DNA from: Winogradskya consettensis
Lineage (GTDB): Bacteria; Actinomycetota; Actinomycetes; Mycobacteriales; Micromonosporaceae
Direction of reading: 5' to 3'
Assembly (NCBI RefSeq): GCF_018332715.1
Contig: NZ_BOQP01000004.1
Coordinates: 1-64,000, forward strand
DNA length: 64,000 nucleotides
The position numbers were made by a program, and so were the translations under genes. A model generated the notes under the pieces. It did no database searches. It was not told the DNA's origin and saw only the letters and a program-made list of their open reading frames with translations. Shown piece after piece: positions 15,906-24,511 of the stretch (position 1 is its first letter; each line of letters starts with the position of its first letter).

Positions 15906-17129
15906 ATGAGTCAGGACAGCGACGTGGTGGACCTGGACGCCACGCATTTCGACGATCCGCGGGTGCTGCTGGCGAAGCTGGGCACGACCCGGCCGATCCA
16001 CCGGGTCACCCTGCCCGACGGCATGCCCGCGTGGCTCGTCACCGGCTACAGCGAGGGTCGTAAAGCGCTCGCCGATCCGCGCCTCGTGCGTAAGGGCAGC
16101 GCGGCCGCGCCCAAGCTGCGCCCGTACCTGGAAGGCATCTACAACGACGGCTTCTTCCCGCACTCCATGGTGTTCAACGATCGCCCGGACCACACCCGGA
16201 TGAAGCAGGTCGTCTCCCAGGCCTTCACCCCACGCCGGATGGAGACGCTGCGACCCCAGGTGCAGAAGATCACCGACGAGCTGTTCGACGCCATTGCCGG
16301 GCTCGGCCACGCCGATGTGCTCGAATCCCTGGCGCTGCCGTTGCCCAACGCCGTGATCTGCGACTGGTTCGACATCCCCCGCGAGGACCGCAAGGAGTTC
16401 GTCAAGCACTGCGGTGTGATCACCGGCCTGACGGTGTCGGTGGGCGACAGCGACCTGGCCGACGCGAGTCAGTGGTTCGACGAGTACCTCACCAGGATCC
16501 TCGCGGAACGCCGGGCCGAACCCGGCGACGACATGATCTCGGCGATGCTGCTCTCGCAGCGGGAGAACGACAACCTGAGCGACCTCGAGCTGCGGTCCAA
16601 CATCTTCCTGATGCTGATCGGGTCGGTGGAGACCGCCGTCAACATGATCTCCAACGGCACGCTCGCGCTGCTGCGCAATCCCGAGTCGATCGAACTGCTG
16701 CGCGCGGACCCCACCCTGCTCGGCGGGGCGATCGAGGAGATCCTGCGGATCGACGCCCCGGTCATGACGGTGATGTACCACTTCGCCACCGACCATCTCA
16801 CCATCGGCGATGTGCAGATCCAGCCGGGTGAGCACGTGGCGGTCTCCCTGACGGCGGCGAATTACGACGCCGGCCAGTTTCCGGACCCCGAGCTCTTCGA
16901 CATCCGCCGGAAGTCCGGCCCGCACCTGAGTTTCAGCCACGGCGTGCACTTCTGCCTCGGAGCGCCCCTGGCGCGGCTCGAGGGCGAGGTCTTCTTCGAG
17001 ACCCTGCTGCGCCGGCTGCCGGATCTCGCCCTGGCCGTCGCCGACAAGGACCTGGTCTGGAAGCCCAGCTTCCTCGTGCACCGGCTGTCGGTCCTGCCGG
17101 TGACGTTCACCGCCACGGCACCGGTCTGA
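15906..17129 (+). CDS. Cytochrome P450 monooxygenase
   Basis: This 407-residue soluble P450 has the heme-binding loop FSHGVHFCLGAPLAR with the cysteine ligand intact, an ExxR motif in EEILRID, and an I-helix segment IGSVETA in place of the usual AGxET. The last change may alter oxygen activation but the Glu-Thr pair is retained. It should hydroxylate or couple a cluster intermediate, with host ferredoxin partners. The ATG at 15906 is preceded by AGGGAG. Because the heme cysteine is present it is not one of the cysteine-less helper proteins that activate EryCIII-type glycosyltransferases, although a helper role is not excluded. Confidence 0.9.
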   Translation: MSQDSDVVDLDATHFDDPRVLLAKLGTTRPIHRVTLPDGMPAWLVTGYSEGRKALADPRLVRKGSAAAPKLRPYLEGIYNDGFFPHSMVFNDRPDHTRMKQVVSQAFTPRRMETLRPQVQKITDELFDAIAGLGHADVLESLALPLPNAVICDWFDIPREDRKEFVKHCGVITGLTVSVGDSDLADASQWFDEYLTRILAERRAEPGDDMISAMLLSQRENDNLSDLELRSNIFLMLIGSVETAVNMISNGTLALLRNPESIELLRADPTLLGGAIEEILRIDAPVMTVMYHFATDHLTIGDVQIQPGEHVAVSLTAANYDAGQFPDPELFDIRRKSGPHLSFSHGVHFCLGAPLARLEGEVFFETLLRRLPDLALAVADKDLVWKPSFLVHRLSVLPVTFTATAPV

Positions 17130-17163
17130 CCGGAATCCGGGCGCACCGGCACTGAACGGCCCC

Positions 17164-17194
17164 GAGGTCGTTGCCGCACCGCGGCAGCGACCTC
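17164..17194. terminator. Hairpin between convergent P450 and flavin monooxygenase genes
   Basis: GAGGTCG and CGACCTC pair outside a GC-rich inner stem that has one mismatch. Confidence 0.6.
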
Positions 17195-17229
17195 TCCGTC
17201 GTGCTCCCCGCGAACCGGGACAGCGAGAA

Positions 17230-17270
17230 GCCTCCGGATCCTCGCCGAACGCGGGCGCGGATCCGGAGGC
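17230..17270. terminator. Second hairpin between convergent genes
   Basis: GCCTCCGGATCC and GGATCCGGAGGC are exact 12-base arms with a 17-base loop, ending 13 bases before the leftward gene's stop codon. Confidence 0.65.
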
Positions 17271-17282
17271 GTGCCGGGCACC

Positions 17283-18638
17283 CTAGGCGAGCGCGTCCGC
17301 GGGCCGGCGGTTCCTCCGCGCGTCACGCAGCACCTTCCAGAGCAGTCCGGGGCGCATCAGGGCTGAGGGTGGGTCGACCAGCCCGGCGGTACGCATGAAC
17401 GCCTCAGTGATGCTCGAGTCCCGGGAGGCCGCCGTCTGCAGGGCCTTCATGTACGCGTGCATCAGCAGAAGCTTACGGGTGCGATGCCCCTCGACGCCGG
17501 GGTAACTGAGGTTGATCCCCTCGGTCATGTCCCACGCCGGGTCGATGATGCTCCCGACAGTCGCCATGAACGCCGTGGAGTCCACAGCCTTCCCGCTGCG
17601 CAGCTGAGCGCGCAACGCGAGTGCCTGCAGCGCGGACAGCGTCTGGGCCTGGGCGAAGACCGGGTTGGGGGTACACACCGCGTCGCCCATGACGATCAGC
17701 CCCTCCGGGAACCGGGGCAGCTGTTCGAAGCGGCGTCGCATGGTGGTCGGGAAGCGGAACAGGACCGGGTCGTTGAGGGGTTCGGCGTCCACGATGGCCT
17801 CGTAGATCTCGGGGACCGCCAGGGACTTGACGAAGCTGTTGAAACCCTCCGGATCGGTCGGCGGATGATCCCCGAGGATGCCGTAGGTGGTGAGCTCGAC
17901 GGTGCCACTGTCGGTCTTGGTGAAGATGGCACCGCGCGGAGACTCGGGCGAGGCGACACAGATGATCGAGTGGTCCTTGCCGAACGGGTCCGAGCGCAGC
18001 CGGTAGTGGCGCGACGCGTAGCCCAGACCCATCTTGGTGCCCTCTTCGGCGACGCGCGTGAAGCCCATCGCCTCCAGCCACAGCGGCGTCCGCGAGCCAC
18101 GCCCCGAGGCGTCGACCACCAGATCCGCCTCGAGCTCCTCCTCGGCGCTGCCCTTCTCGTGAGCCTGCACCTTGACCCCGACGACCTGGGTGTTGTCCGG
18201 GGTGGTGAGCAGACCCGTGATGTCGTAACGCTCCATGAACCGGACGTTGTCCATCGCCTGCAGCCGCTCGCGCAGGTGGACCTCCATCACCGGGCGCCGC
18301 GCCGCCACGTTGGTGAGTCCCGCCCTGGTCTGGCGCAGCTGCACCCCGTTGAAGTACCAGCGTACGGTCCCCGCCAGGTCGGTCAGCGGACAGCCCGCGG
18401 CGACCATCTCGGACGTGATCTCCGGGAACAGGTCCTCCATGGCCCGGGCGCCGGCCGCCAGCAGACCGTTGATGTGCCGTGCCTGGGGCGAGCCACGCCG
18501 GGCCTCACGGACGCCGATCAGCTCGTCGCGGTCCACGATCACGACCTCGTCGTACGCTTCGGCAAGCGGACTGACCGCGAACATCCCCGTGACGCTCCCA
18601 CCGAGCACCACCGCGCGTTTTCCTACTTTGACACCCAC
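17283..18638 (-). CDS. FAD-dependent monooxygenase/oxidoreductase (PHBH-like fold)
   Basis: This 451-residue protein starts with a Rossmann FAD loop (VVLGGSVTGMFAVSPLAEAY, with Ser in place of a Gly) and an acidic ribose-binding strand VVIVDRDEL. It has VVDASGRGSRTPLWLEAMGF in the middle and the second FAD motif VMGDAVCTPNPVFAQ. It resembles single-component aromatic hydroxylases and related oxidoreductases. I see no WxWxIP motif, so a halogenase is unlikely. The GTG at 18638 is preferred because AGGGAG lies 8 bases upstream; the longer frame would add an unrelated leader. Its 237-base upstream gap up to 18876 holds no recognised element. The substrate is unknown. Confidence 0.75.
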   Translation of the reverse strand: MGVKVGKRAVVLGGSVTGMFAVSPLAEAYDEVVIVDRDELIGVREARRGSPQARHINGLLAAGARAMEDLFPEITSEMVAAGCPLTDLAGTVRWYFNGVQLRQTRAGLTNVAARRPVMEVHLRERLQAMDNVRFMERYDITGLLTTPDNTQVVGVKVQAHEKGSAEEELEADLVVDASGRGSRTPLWLEAMGFTRVAEEGTKMGLGYASRHYRLRSDPFGKDHSIICVASPESPRGAIFTKTDSGTVELTTYGILGDHPPTDPEGFNSFVKSLAVPEIYEAIVDAEPLNDPVLFRFPTTMRRRFEQLPRFPEGLIVMGDAVCTPNPVFAQAQTLSALQALALRAQLRSGKAVDSTAFMATVGSIIDPAWDMTEGINLSYPGVEGHRTRKLLLMHAYMKALQTAASRDSSITEAFMRTAGLVDPPSALMRPGLLWKVLRDARRNRRPADALA

Positions 18639-18875
18639 GGTTTTCAGCTCCCTGAATTCTGGACGAGAACAATTTTCCCGGACCCGCGACCTATGGCCCG
18701 GCAATGGATGCGAGGCATCGATATCCTCTCCTGAGGCCCATTCCGGGCATCCCCGGAATTCATCAAAATGTGTCCCGCAAATGCAGGATTCCATCCGTTA
18801 CGAAAAGACGGCAACTTCGTCGTTGCCGATTACGCGTGCCCGCACCGGAAAGCGATTACACGGTGCCGGGCATGG

Positions 18876-19937
18876 TCAGAGAAAACTGATTCTGGCGTCG
18901 TCGCCGACGATCAGCTGCTGCCCGGGCCCCGACTCGTTGCGCCCGATCACCGCGCGCCGGCCGACAAGTGACCGGGTGAGTCCGGCCGTGTCGACGATCT
19001 GCGCGCCCTGCATGACGATGGAATCCGTGATGTGCGCGGAGCGCAGGAGACAGTCGGCGCCCACCGAGGTGTGCGGCCCGATGACGCTGTCCTCGACGAC
19101 GGTGTTCGCCCCGATGAACGAGGGCCCGCGCACGTGCGAGCGGAGAACCTTCGCGCCCGGCTCGATGGTCACGTGCGGGCCGACGCTGCTCGCCGGATCC
19201 ACATAGCCCGCCACCGATCCCCGCATGACGCCGAGCATGTGGCTGTTGCAGTCCAGCAGATCGCCGATCCTGCCCACGTCCTTCCAATAGCCCTCGTACT
19301 CACTCGCGTGCACCGGCACACCGGAGTCCACCAGCCACTGCAGCGCGTCCGTGAGCTCCAGCTCGCCACGGCGGCTCACCGGGACCGCGTCGATGGCCGC
19401 GTGGATGGCCGCGGTGAGGAAGTAGACCCCCACCACGGCGAGATCGCTCACCGGCAGGTCCGGCTTCTCGGCGAGCCCGCGCACCCGGCCGCCCGGGCCG
19501 ACGTCGGCCACCCCGAAGGAACGCGGGTCGCCGACCTTGCGGACCAGCAGCTGTGCGGCCACCCGGGTACGCCGGAACTCGTCCGCGACGCCGGTGACGT
19601 CGTTGCCGAGGATGTTGTCACCGAGATACATGACGAAGTCGTCCGATCCGAGGAACTGCCGCGCCACCTGCACGGTGTGCCCCAGCCCACGCGGCTGGTC
19701 CTGGGCTATGTAGGTGATGCTCAGACCCAGCCGGGTCCCGTCCCCGATCGCCTCGCGGATCTGCCCGGCGTGCTCACCCACGACGATGCCGACCTCGTGG
19801 ACCCCGAGCTCACGGACCCGGGCCAGGACGTGTTCCAGCACGGGCCGCCCGGCGACCGGGATCAGCTGCTTGGGCATGGAGTGGCTGAGCGGCCGCATCC
19901 GGGAGCCGGTTCCACCGGACAGCACCAGAGCCTTCAT
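18876..19937 (-). CDS. Glucose-1-phosphate thymidylyltransferase, long form with beta-helix tail
   Basis: This 353-residue enzyme should make dTDP-glucose from glucose 1-phosphate and dTTP, the first step of deoxysugar supply. The nucleotide loop reads LSGGTGSRMRPLSHSMPKQL, followed by YLGDNIL with the metal-binding Asp and by FGVADVGPGG and AEKP strands. The last 110 residues contain repeats of the left-handed beta-helix type (GPHVTIEPGAKV, GANTVVEDSVIG). This is the StrD-like long form often found in antibiotic clusters. It overlaps the antiporter stop by 4 bases. No 4,6-dehydratase follows, so the rest of the sugar pathway lies elsewhere. Confidence 0.88.
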   Translation of the reverse strand: MKALVLSGGTGSRMRPLSHSMPKQLIPVAGRPVLEHVLARVRELGVHEVGIVVGEHAGQIREAIGDGTRLGLSITYIAQDQPRGLGHTVQVARQFLGSDDFVMYLGDNILGNDVTGVADEFRRTRVAAQLLVRKVGDPRSFGVADVGPGGRVRGLAEKPDLPVSDLAVVGVYFLTAAIHAAIDAVPVSRRGELELTDALQWLVDSGVPVHASEYEGYWKDVGRIGDLLDCNSHMLGVMRGSVAGYVDPASSVGPHVTIEPGAKVLRSHVRGPSFIGANTVVEDSVIGPHTSVGADCLLRSAHITDSIVMQGAQIVDTAGLTRSLVGRRAVIGRNESGPGQQLIVGDDARISFL

Positions 19938-21292
19938 CGGTTGTCCTCCCCGGCGCCAGCCCGGCCCTCGGCGGACGTGGCAGGGGTCACCGCACCCCAG
20001 GCCCGATGCTCCAGCTCACGTAGTTCTTCCTCGTCGGTGTGCGCCACCCGGCGCATCGCGGCCCGCAGGATCGGCGGGGCCATCACGGAGGTGACGATCG
20101 CGACGAGGACGACGGTGGTGTAGGTGGCCACGTCGAGCACGCCGAGCCGCAGGCCCGTCATGGCGACGATCACCTCGACGACACCCCGGGCGTTCATCCC
20201 CGCCCCGAGCGCGAGCCCCTCCCACCGGGTCAGCCGGCTGAGACGCGCTCCCAGGTAGGCACCGATGAACTTCCCCCCGATCGCGACGGCCAGCACGACG
20301 GCCGCCATGACCGCGACCCGCGGCTGGGCCAGCGCCCCGAGATCTACCCGCAGGCCGGCCGTGGCCAGGAAGATCGGCGCCAGGACGGCCAGTACCACGG
20401 TCCGCAGCGGAGCCAGCTTCACCTGGTCCGCTCCGCCCGGCACGCCGACCAGCAGGCCGGCGACGAACGCACCGAACACCGGCTCCATGCCGAGGGCGTG
20501 GGTGGTCACCGCGCCCAGCAGGATGATGACCACCGCCGTCGCCACGCTGGGCCCCGCTCCGGGCAGGGCAGCCGCCCGGCGCATCACGCCGCGCACGACG
20601 GGACGGCCCAGCACAGCGGCTATCACCACGAAGCCGACGAGGGCCACGACGGCGAAGGAGACCCCGCCGGCACTCACCCCGGTGGTTGCGGCCGCCGCGA
20701 CGATGGAGAGCAGGAACCAGCCGACGGCATCGTCGACGGTGCCGGCTGCCAGGGTGAGCTGGCCGATGTTGCGGTGCAGCAGACGCATGTCGGCGAGCGT
20801 CTTGGCGATCACGGGCAGCGCGGTGACAGCCATGGCCACGCCCAGGAACAACGCGAAGACCCAGGTGGGGCTTCCGCCTGGCTGCCAGCCCCGCGACGCC
20901 ACGACGAAGCCGAGCGCCACCCCGAGGGCCAAGGGGACCAGAAGGCCGAACAGGCTCACCGTCACGGCGGCCCGGCGGCGGCGGCGCAGCACGGCCATGT
21001 CGAGGTGGGTACCCGTGATCCCGACCAGGAGCAGGACGCCGACCTGACCGACGGCATCGATGAGATGCATGGCCTCGGGATCGGTGGGCAGCAGCACGCC
21101 CGCGACATCGGGCAGGACCAGCCCGAGCAGCGACGGGCCGAGCACCACACCGGTGAGCAGCTCGCCGACGACGGCCGGCAGGCCGAGACGCTGCGCGAGC
21201 CGGCCCAGCACGAGGGCGAGCAGCAGCAGGACGCTGAGCCCGACGAGCAGATCCGTCAGCGCGCCGGCGGGGATCGGTGCCACCGGGGTCAT
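19934..21292 (-). CDS. Cation/proton antiporter, CPA2 (KefB-like) family
   Basis: This 452-residue membrane protein has about 12 hydrophobic segments and the CPA2 hallmarks LPAVVGELLTGVVLGPSLLG near the N-terminus and AAGTVDDAVGWFLLSI, with the ion-translocating Asp pair, in the middle. It likely exchanges Na+ or K+ for protons in the cytoplasmic membrane. CPA2-type genes recur at the edges of actinomycete antibiotic clusters, possibly for export or pH tolerance. It is the first gene of the unit and is translationally coupled to the thymidylyltransferase. The start at 21292 gives a short N-terminus before the first helix. Confidence 0.85.
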   Translation of the reverse strand: MTPVAPIPAGALTDLLVGLSVLLLLALVLGRLAQRLGLPAVVGELLTGVVLGPSLLGLVLPDVAGVLLPTDPEAMHLIDAVGQVGVLLLVGITGTHLDMAVLRRRRRAAVTVSLFGLLVPLALGVALGFVVASRGWQPGGSPTWVFALFLGVAMAVTALPVIAKTLADMRLLHRNIGQLTLAAGTVDDAVGWFLLSIVAAAATTGVSAGGVSFAVVALVGFVVIAAVLGRPVVRGVMRRAAALPGAGPSVATAVVIILLGAVTTHALGMEPVFGAFVAGLLVGVPGGADQVKLAPLRTVVLAVLAPIFLATAGLRVDLGALAQPRVAVMAAVVLAVAIGGKFIGAYLGARLSRLTRWEGLALGAGMNARGVVEVIVAMTGLRLGVLDVATYTTVVLVAIVTSVMAPPILRAAMRRVAHTDEEELRELEHRAWGAVTPATSAEGRAGAGEDNR

Positions 21293-21686
21293 ACCGCACG
21301 ACCGGAAGGTACGCGGACAGGCCTGATCCCTGGTCCGACAGGAGAAAAGAATGCGCTTTCCATATCCGACTCCTCGTGCCGGCTGGGGCATACGCCAACG
21401 CGGTGCGGCGGATGACTCCGTGATCGTGATGGTGTGAGACCCAGCCTGCCGCCGGTCCTGACCGCCGTCGTCTTCCGCTGTGCGGCATGGGGATGCGACG
21501 ACTGCGGATTAAGCACCGTCTGCTGTCGACTGATCGCTGTGCGCATCATAAGATCGACCTCATGCGGGCGTCGTCATGCCCGTTTCCGCCGAACTGAGCT
21601 TCAGTGCACGCCGCCCGGCGTAGCCGCATCGCCTGGATGGCGGCACGTGATCACGTCCGATTTCGTCATCCGTGGAGGAAAATCTC
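21293..21686. other. Divergent intergenic region without a recognisable gene
   Basis: This 394-base stretch separates the leftward antiporter and the rightward dihydrofolate-reductase-like gene and must hold both promoters. I see no convincing small coding frame, tRNA-like fold or long inverted repeat. CATAAGAT near 21546 could be a -10 region for the rightward gene, but there is no clear -35 box. It probably marks the right border of region 1. Confidence 0.4.
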
Positions 21687-22445
21687 ATGGTCGCCACACC
21701 ACGCGCGAGCCGAGCCGCCAAGTCCGCACCCCCGCCCGCCAAAGCGGCCAAGGCAACCAAGGCAACCAAGGCAACCAAAGCAACTAAAGCAACCAAGGCA
21801 ACTAAGGCAACCAAGGCAACCAAGGCAACCAAGGCCGCGGCGAAACCCCGCCGGACCGTCGTCGGCAACATCACCCTGTCGATGGACGGGCGGTCCAATG
21901 GCCGCGGCGGCGACTACGACATGGGCTGGATCGTCCCGCACGCCGTCACCGACGGCGCCCACGAGCATCTCGCGGCGCTCACCGGACCGGCCACCACGGT
22001 GTTGCTGGGTCGCAAGAACTTCCAGGGTTTCGGCTCGTACTGGCCGGGAGTCGCCGACGACGAGAACGCAGACCCCCGCGACCGGGACTTCAGCAGATGG
22101 CTCAACGCCGTCGAGAAGGTCGTCTTCTCCAGCTCCGTCAAGGAGACCGACTGGACCAACGCCCGCATCGTCAACGTCGACCCGCCCGAGGTCGTCAAGG
22201 AGCTCCGCCGGCAGGACGGCGGTGACATCGTGGTGCTGGCGAGCAGCAGCGTGATCCGGGCCCTGCTCGAGGCCGACGAGCTGGACCGCCTCAACATCCT
22301 GCTGTGCCCCGAAATCGTCGGCGGCGGAGCGGCCCTGCTCGAGGAGGGGCTCCCGGCTTCCCACTGGCGCCTGTCTTCGGACGTCAAGACCACCGAGAGC
22401 GGAGCGCTCCGGGTGGCGTACGACCGGATCCGTACCCCTCAGTGA
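21687..22445 (+). CDS. Dihydrofolate-reductase-fold (RibD C-terminal-like) protein with Lys-Ala-Thr repeat tail
   Basis: This 252-residue protein has a basic, Ala/Pro/Lys-rich N-terminus of about 50 residues containing nine KAT repeats, then a RibD-C/DHFR-like domain. The domain starts VVGNITLSMDGRS and includes TTVLLGRKNFQGF and VLASSSVIRALLEAD, as in YwjB/YyaP-type proteins. These bind NADPH and are common in actinomycetes with unknown reductase substrates. The tail resembles the C-terminal tails of actinobacterial histone-like proteins, suggesting nucleic-acid binding. The ATG at 21687 sits 6 bases after GGAGGAAA. I see no link to either biosynthetic cluster. Confidence 0.8.
   Translation: MVATPRASRAAKSAPPPAKAAKATKATKATKATKATKATKATKATKATKAAAKPRRTVVGNITLSMDGRSNGRGGDYDMGWIVPHAVTDGAHEHLAALTGPATTVLLGRKNFQGFGSYWPGVADDENADPRDRDFSRWLNAVEKVVFSSSVKETDWTNARIVNVDPPEVVKELRRQDGGDIVVLASSSVIRALLEADELDRLNILLCPEIVGGGAALLEEGLPASHWRLSSDVKTTESGALRVAYDRIRTPQ
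21750..21830 (+). repeat. Nine tandem 9-bp repeats encoding Lys-Ala-Thr
   Basis: Nine direct copies of AARGCAACY fall exactly in frame. Six copies are identical (AAGGCAACC) and three vary only at silent positions. The copy number is expected to vary by slippage. Confidence 0.95.
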
Positions 22446-22450
22446 CCTCA

Positions 22451-22480
22451 CGGCCGCCCCTGGGTCACCGGGGGCGGCCG
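22451..22480. terminator. Hairpin terminator between convergent genes
   Basis: CGGCCGCCCC and GGGGCGGCCG form 10-base arms just after the DHFR-like gene. Confidence 0.75.
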
Positions 22481-22499
22481 GCCTGTCCGCGCGTCGTCG

Positions 22500-22730
22500 T
22501 CACAGCTCGAGCACCGGACCGAGCGCCTCCAGCGAGGCTCCGCGGTCCACGGCCGCCCGGGCGACGAGATTCACCAGCCTGTCCGCGTGATCACGGGCCG
22601 TACGGGCCGCCTCCAATGCCACCAGGGCGTCCATCAGCGGGTCGGGCGTGGTGGGGATGCCCGTCATCATCCGCACCGCGAACAGCGCCCGGACGATCCC
22701 GTCGGTTTCGCGGCGCACGTCCTCGTTCAC
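22500..22730 (-). CDS. Small hypothetical protein, 76 residues
   Basis: The frame starts with GTG at 22730 and encodes an acidic, mostly helical protein with Ala/Leu/Arg-rich segments (EAARTARDHADRLVNLVARAA). I do not recognise a family. Support comes from its position between a terminator and a divergent gene, and from a composition that looks coding rather than like an antisense shadow. The upstream GGGGACG is only a fair ribosome binding site. It may not be a real gene. Confidence 0.4.
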   Translation of the reverse strand: MNEDVRRETDGIVRALFAVRMMTGIPTTPDPLMDALVALEAARTARDHADRLVNLVARAAVDRGASLEALGPVLEL

Positions 22731-22922
22731 GACCGTCCCCGTCCCGAAGCCGGCGCTTCACCACCTCAGCATGGGCACCGTCCCACGCGGGCACCACCTC
22801 CATCGTGCGGAGCCGTGACCGGCCGGTAACGCAAAGAAATTCCGTCCCGGCGGCAGCAGCCGGCGGGGCCCACCGCGTTCAAGGGGTGGAGTTGCACCCC
22901 GATACGCAAGGAGTTTCCCCCG

Positions 22923-23960
22923 ATGGCAATGCACCGCAGGCGCAGCCGGCTCAAGGTAGGGATGGCCGTCGCGGCCGTCGCAGTGGTCGCCGCCGGTATC
23001 GGTATCGGCACCGCCGACGCGGGTACGCACAAGCCGTGGCAGGGCGGCGGACGGCACACGCCCAAGCCCACGGCAAGCACGACCTCGGCGGCGCCCTCAC
23101 CCACGGTGAAGCCGTCACCGACGACCGCCGCGCCGACGCCGACGCCGACAAAAGCCACATCCGCCCCGACGAAGACACCCACGCAGACGCCCACGGCCAC
23201 GCCTTCGGCGACACCGACAAAGCCCGCGAGCACGGGTACGTGGACCCCGCCGCCGGCCAACGGAACGTTCGACTACCAGATCGGCGGGGCGTACACGCCG
23301 CCCGCGGGTGTCAGCGTCGTGAGCCGTGACCGCACCTCGAACGTGGCCGCCGGGCTCTACAACATCTGCTACGTCAACGCGTTCCAGGCGCAGCCCGACG
23401 ACAACTCCTGGTGGAAGACGAACCACCCCGAGCTGCTGCTGAAGGACGCGAGCGGGAACCTGGTCATCGACAAGGACTGGAACGAGATCCTGCTGGACTT
23501 CTCGACCGCGGCGAAGCGGGCGGCGCTGACCACGGTCGTCGGCGAGTGGATCGACGGCTGCGCCACCAAGGGCTTCCAGGCCGTGGAGCCGGACAACCTG
23601 GACTCGTACACGCGCTCCAAGGGGCTGCTGACCGAGTCTCAGGCCATCGCGTACGCCGCGTCGCTGACCGCCTACGCCCACGGCAAGGGCCTCGCCGTCG
23701 GGCAGAAGAACACCGCCGACCTGAGCACGGCGAACGCCAAGCAGGCCGGGTTCGACTTCGCGGTCGCCGAGGAATGCGCCGACTTCGACGAGTGCGAGAA
23801 CTACACGGCTACGTACGGTAACAATGTGATCGTGATCGAGTACACGCAGAGTGAGTTCACCAAGGCCTGCTCGGCGTTCGGCAGTAAGCTTTCGATCGTG
23901 CTGCGCGACGTCGATGTGACGACCCCGGGATCGGGTTCGTACGTGTTCAAGAGCTGTTGA
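22923..23960 (+). CDS. Secreted GH114-like endo-alpha-1,4-polygalactosaminidase
   Basis: This 345-residue protein has a basic N-terminus and hydrophobic segment (VGMAVAAVAVVAAGIGIGTADA) forming a signal peptide, then about 70 residues of Pro/Thr/Ser linker, then a GH114-like TIM barrel of about 230 residues. The barrel includes FDYQIGGAYTPPAGVSVVSRD, FQAVEPDNLDSY with the expected acidic residues, and VAEECADFDECENY. It likely cleaves galactosaminogalactan-type or related extracellular polysaccharide. AAGGAG lies 9 bases before the ATG at 22923. The linker may anchor the enzyme in the cell envelope or resist proteolysis. It stands alone and shows no tie to the clusters. Confidence 0.82.
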   Translation: MAMHRRRSRLKVGMAVAAVAVVAAGIGIGTADAGTHKPWQGGGRHTPKPTASTTSAAPSPTVKPSPTTAAPTPTPTKATSAPTKTPTQTPTATPSATPTKPASTGTWTPPPANGTFDYQIGGAYTPPAGVSVVSRDRTSNVAAGLYNICYVNAFQAQPDDNSWWKTNHPELLLKDASGNLVIDKDWNEILLDFSTAAKRAALTTVVGEWIDGCATKGFQAVEPDNLDSYTRSKGLLTESQAIAYAASLTAYAHGKGLAVGQKNTADLSTANAKQAGFDFAVAEECADFDECENYTATYGNNVIVIEYTQSEFTKACSAFGSKLSIVLRDVDVTTPGSGSYVFKSC

Positions 23961-24001
23961 GCCGTCCCACCGAGACGGGCTTCCTCCGTGACACCGGCAG
24001 C

Positions 24002-24511
24002 ATGTCCGCCGGCGTCACGGAGGGCTTCGACGACTTCGTGCACGGCCGGGGACGCGCGCTGCTGCGCTTCGCGTACGTCCTGTCCGGGGACGCGCACCTG
24101 GCCGAGGACCTCGTCCAGGAGGTCCTCGCCCGGATGCACCGCCGCTGGGACAAGATCACCGCGATGCACCACGCCGAGGCCTACGTCCGGACGGCGATCG
24201 TGCGGCAGTACCTGTCCTGGCGGCGGCGCCGCTCGGCGGGCGAGGCGATTCTCGCCGAGGTCCCCGAGCGGGCCGGCCCCGACGACCCGCAGCAACGGGT
24301 CCTGGCCCGCGACCAGATGTGGCAGCTGATGACCGGGCTGCCCCGCGCGCAACGGGCCGTGCTCGTGCTGCGCTTCTACTGCGACCTGCCGGACAACGAG
24401 ATCGCGGCCCTGCTGGGCTGCGGCGAGTCGACGGTACGGTCGCAGGCTGCCCGGGCACTGGCCCGGATGCGGAAACTGCTGAGCGAGGAGGGGGTGTACG
24501 GCGATGGATGA
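24002..24511 (+). CDS. SigE-family ECF RNA polymerase sigma factor
   Basis: This 169-residue factor has region 2 (LRFAYVLSGDAHLAEDLVQEVLARMHRRW) and region 4 (LPRAQRAVLVLRFYCDLPDNEIAALLGCGESTVRSQAARALARM), and matches the short SigE-type (SCO1263-like) group abundant in actinomycetes. It should direct transcription in response to a signal passed by the membrane protein encoded immediately downstream, whose start it overlaps by 8 bases. The ATG at 24002 gives the usual N-terminus; a TTG at 23957 overlapping the previous stop is possible. It probably regulates itself. There is no sign that it controls the biosynthetic genes. Confidence 0.85.
   Translation: MSAGVTEGFDDFVHGRGRALLRFAYVLSGDAHLAEDLVQEVLARMHRRWDKITAMHHAEAYVRTAIVRQYLSWRRRRSAGEAILAEVPERAGPDDPQQRVLARDQMWQLMTGLPRAQRAVLVLRFYCDLPDNEIAALLGCGESTVRSQAARALARMRKLLSEEGVYGDG

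Noticed and set aside
17283..18638. Tryptophan halogenase as an identity for the flavin monooxygenase
   Set aside because: No WxWxIP motif and no halogenase-type Lys region are visible.
21750..21830. CRISPR array
   Set aside because: The repeats are 9 bp, directly tandem without spacers and in frame with a gene, so they are a coding microsatellite.
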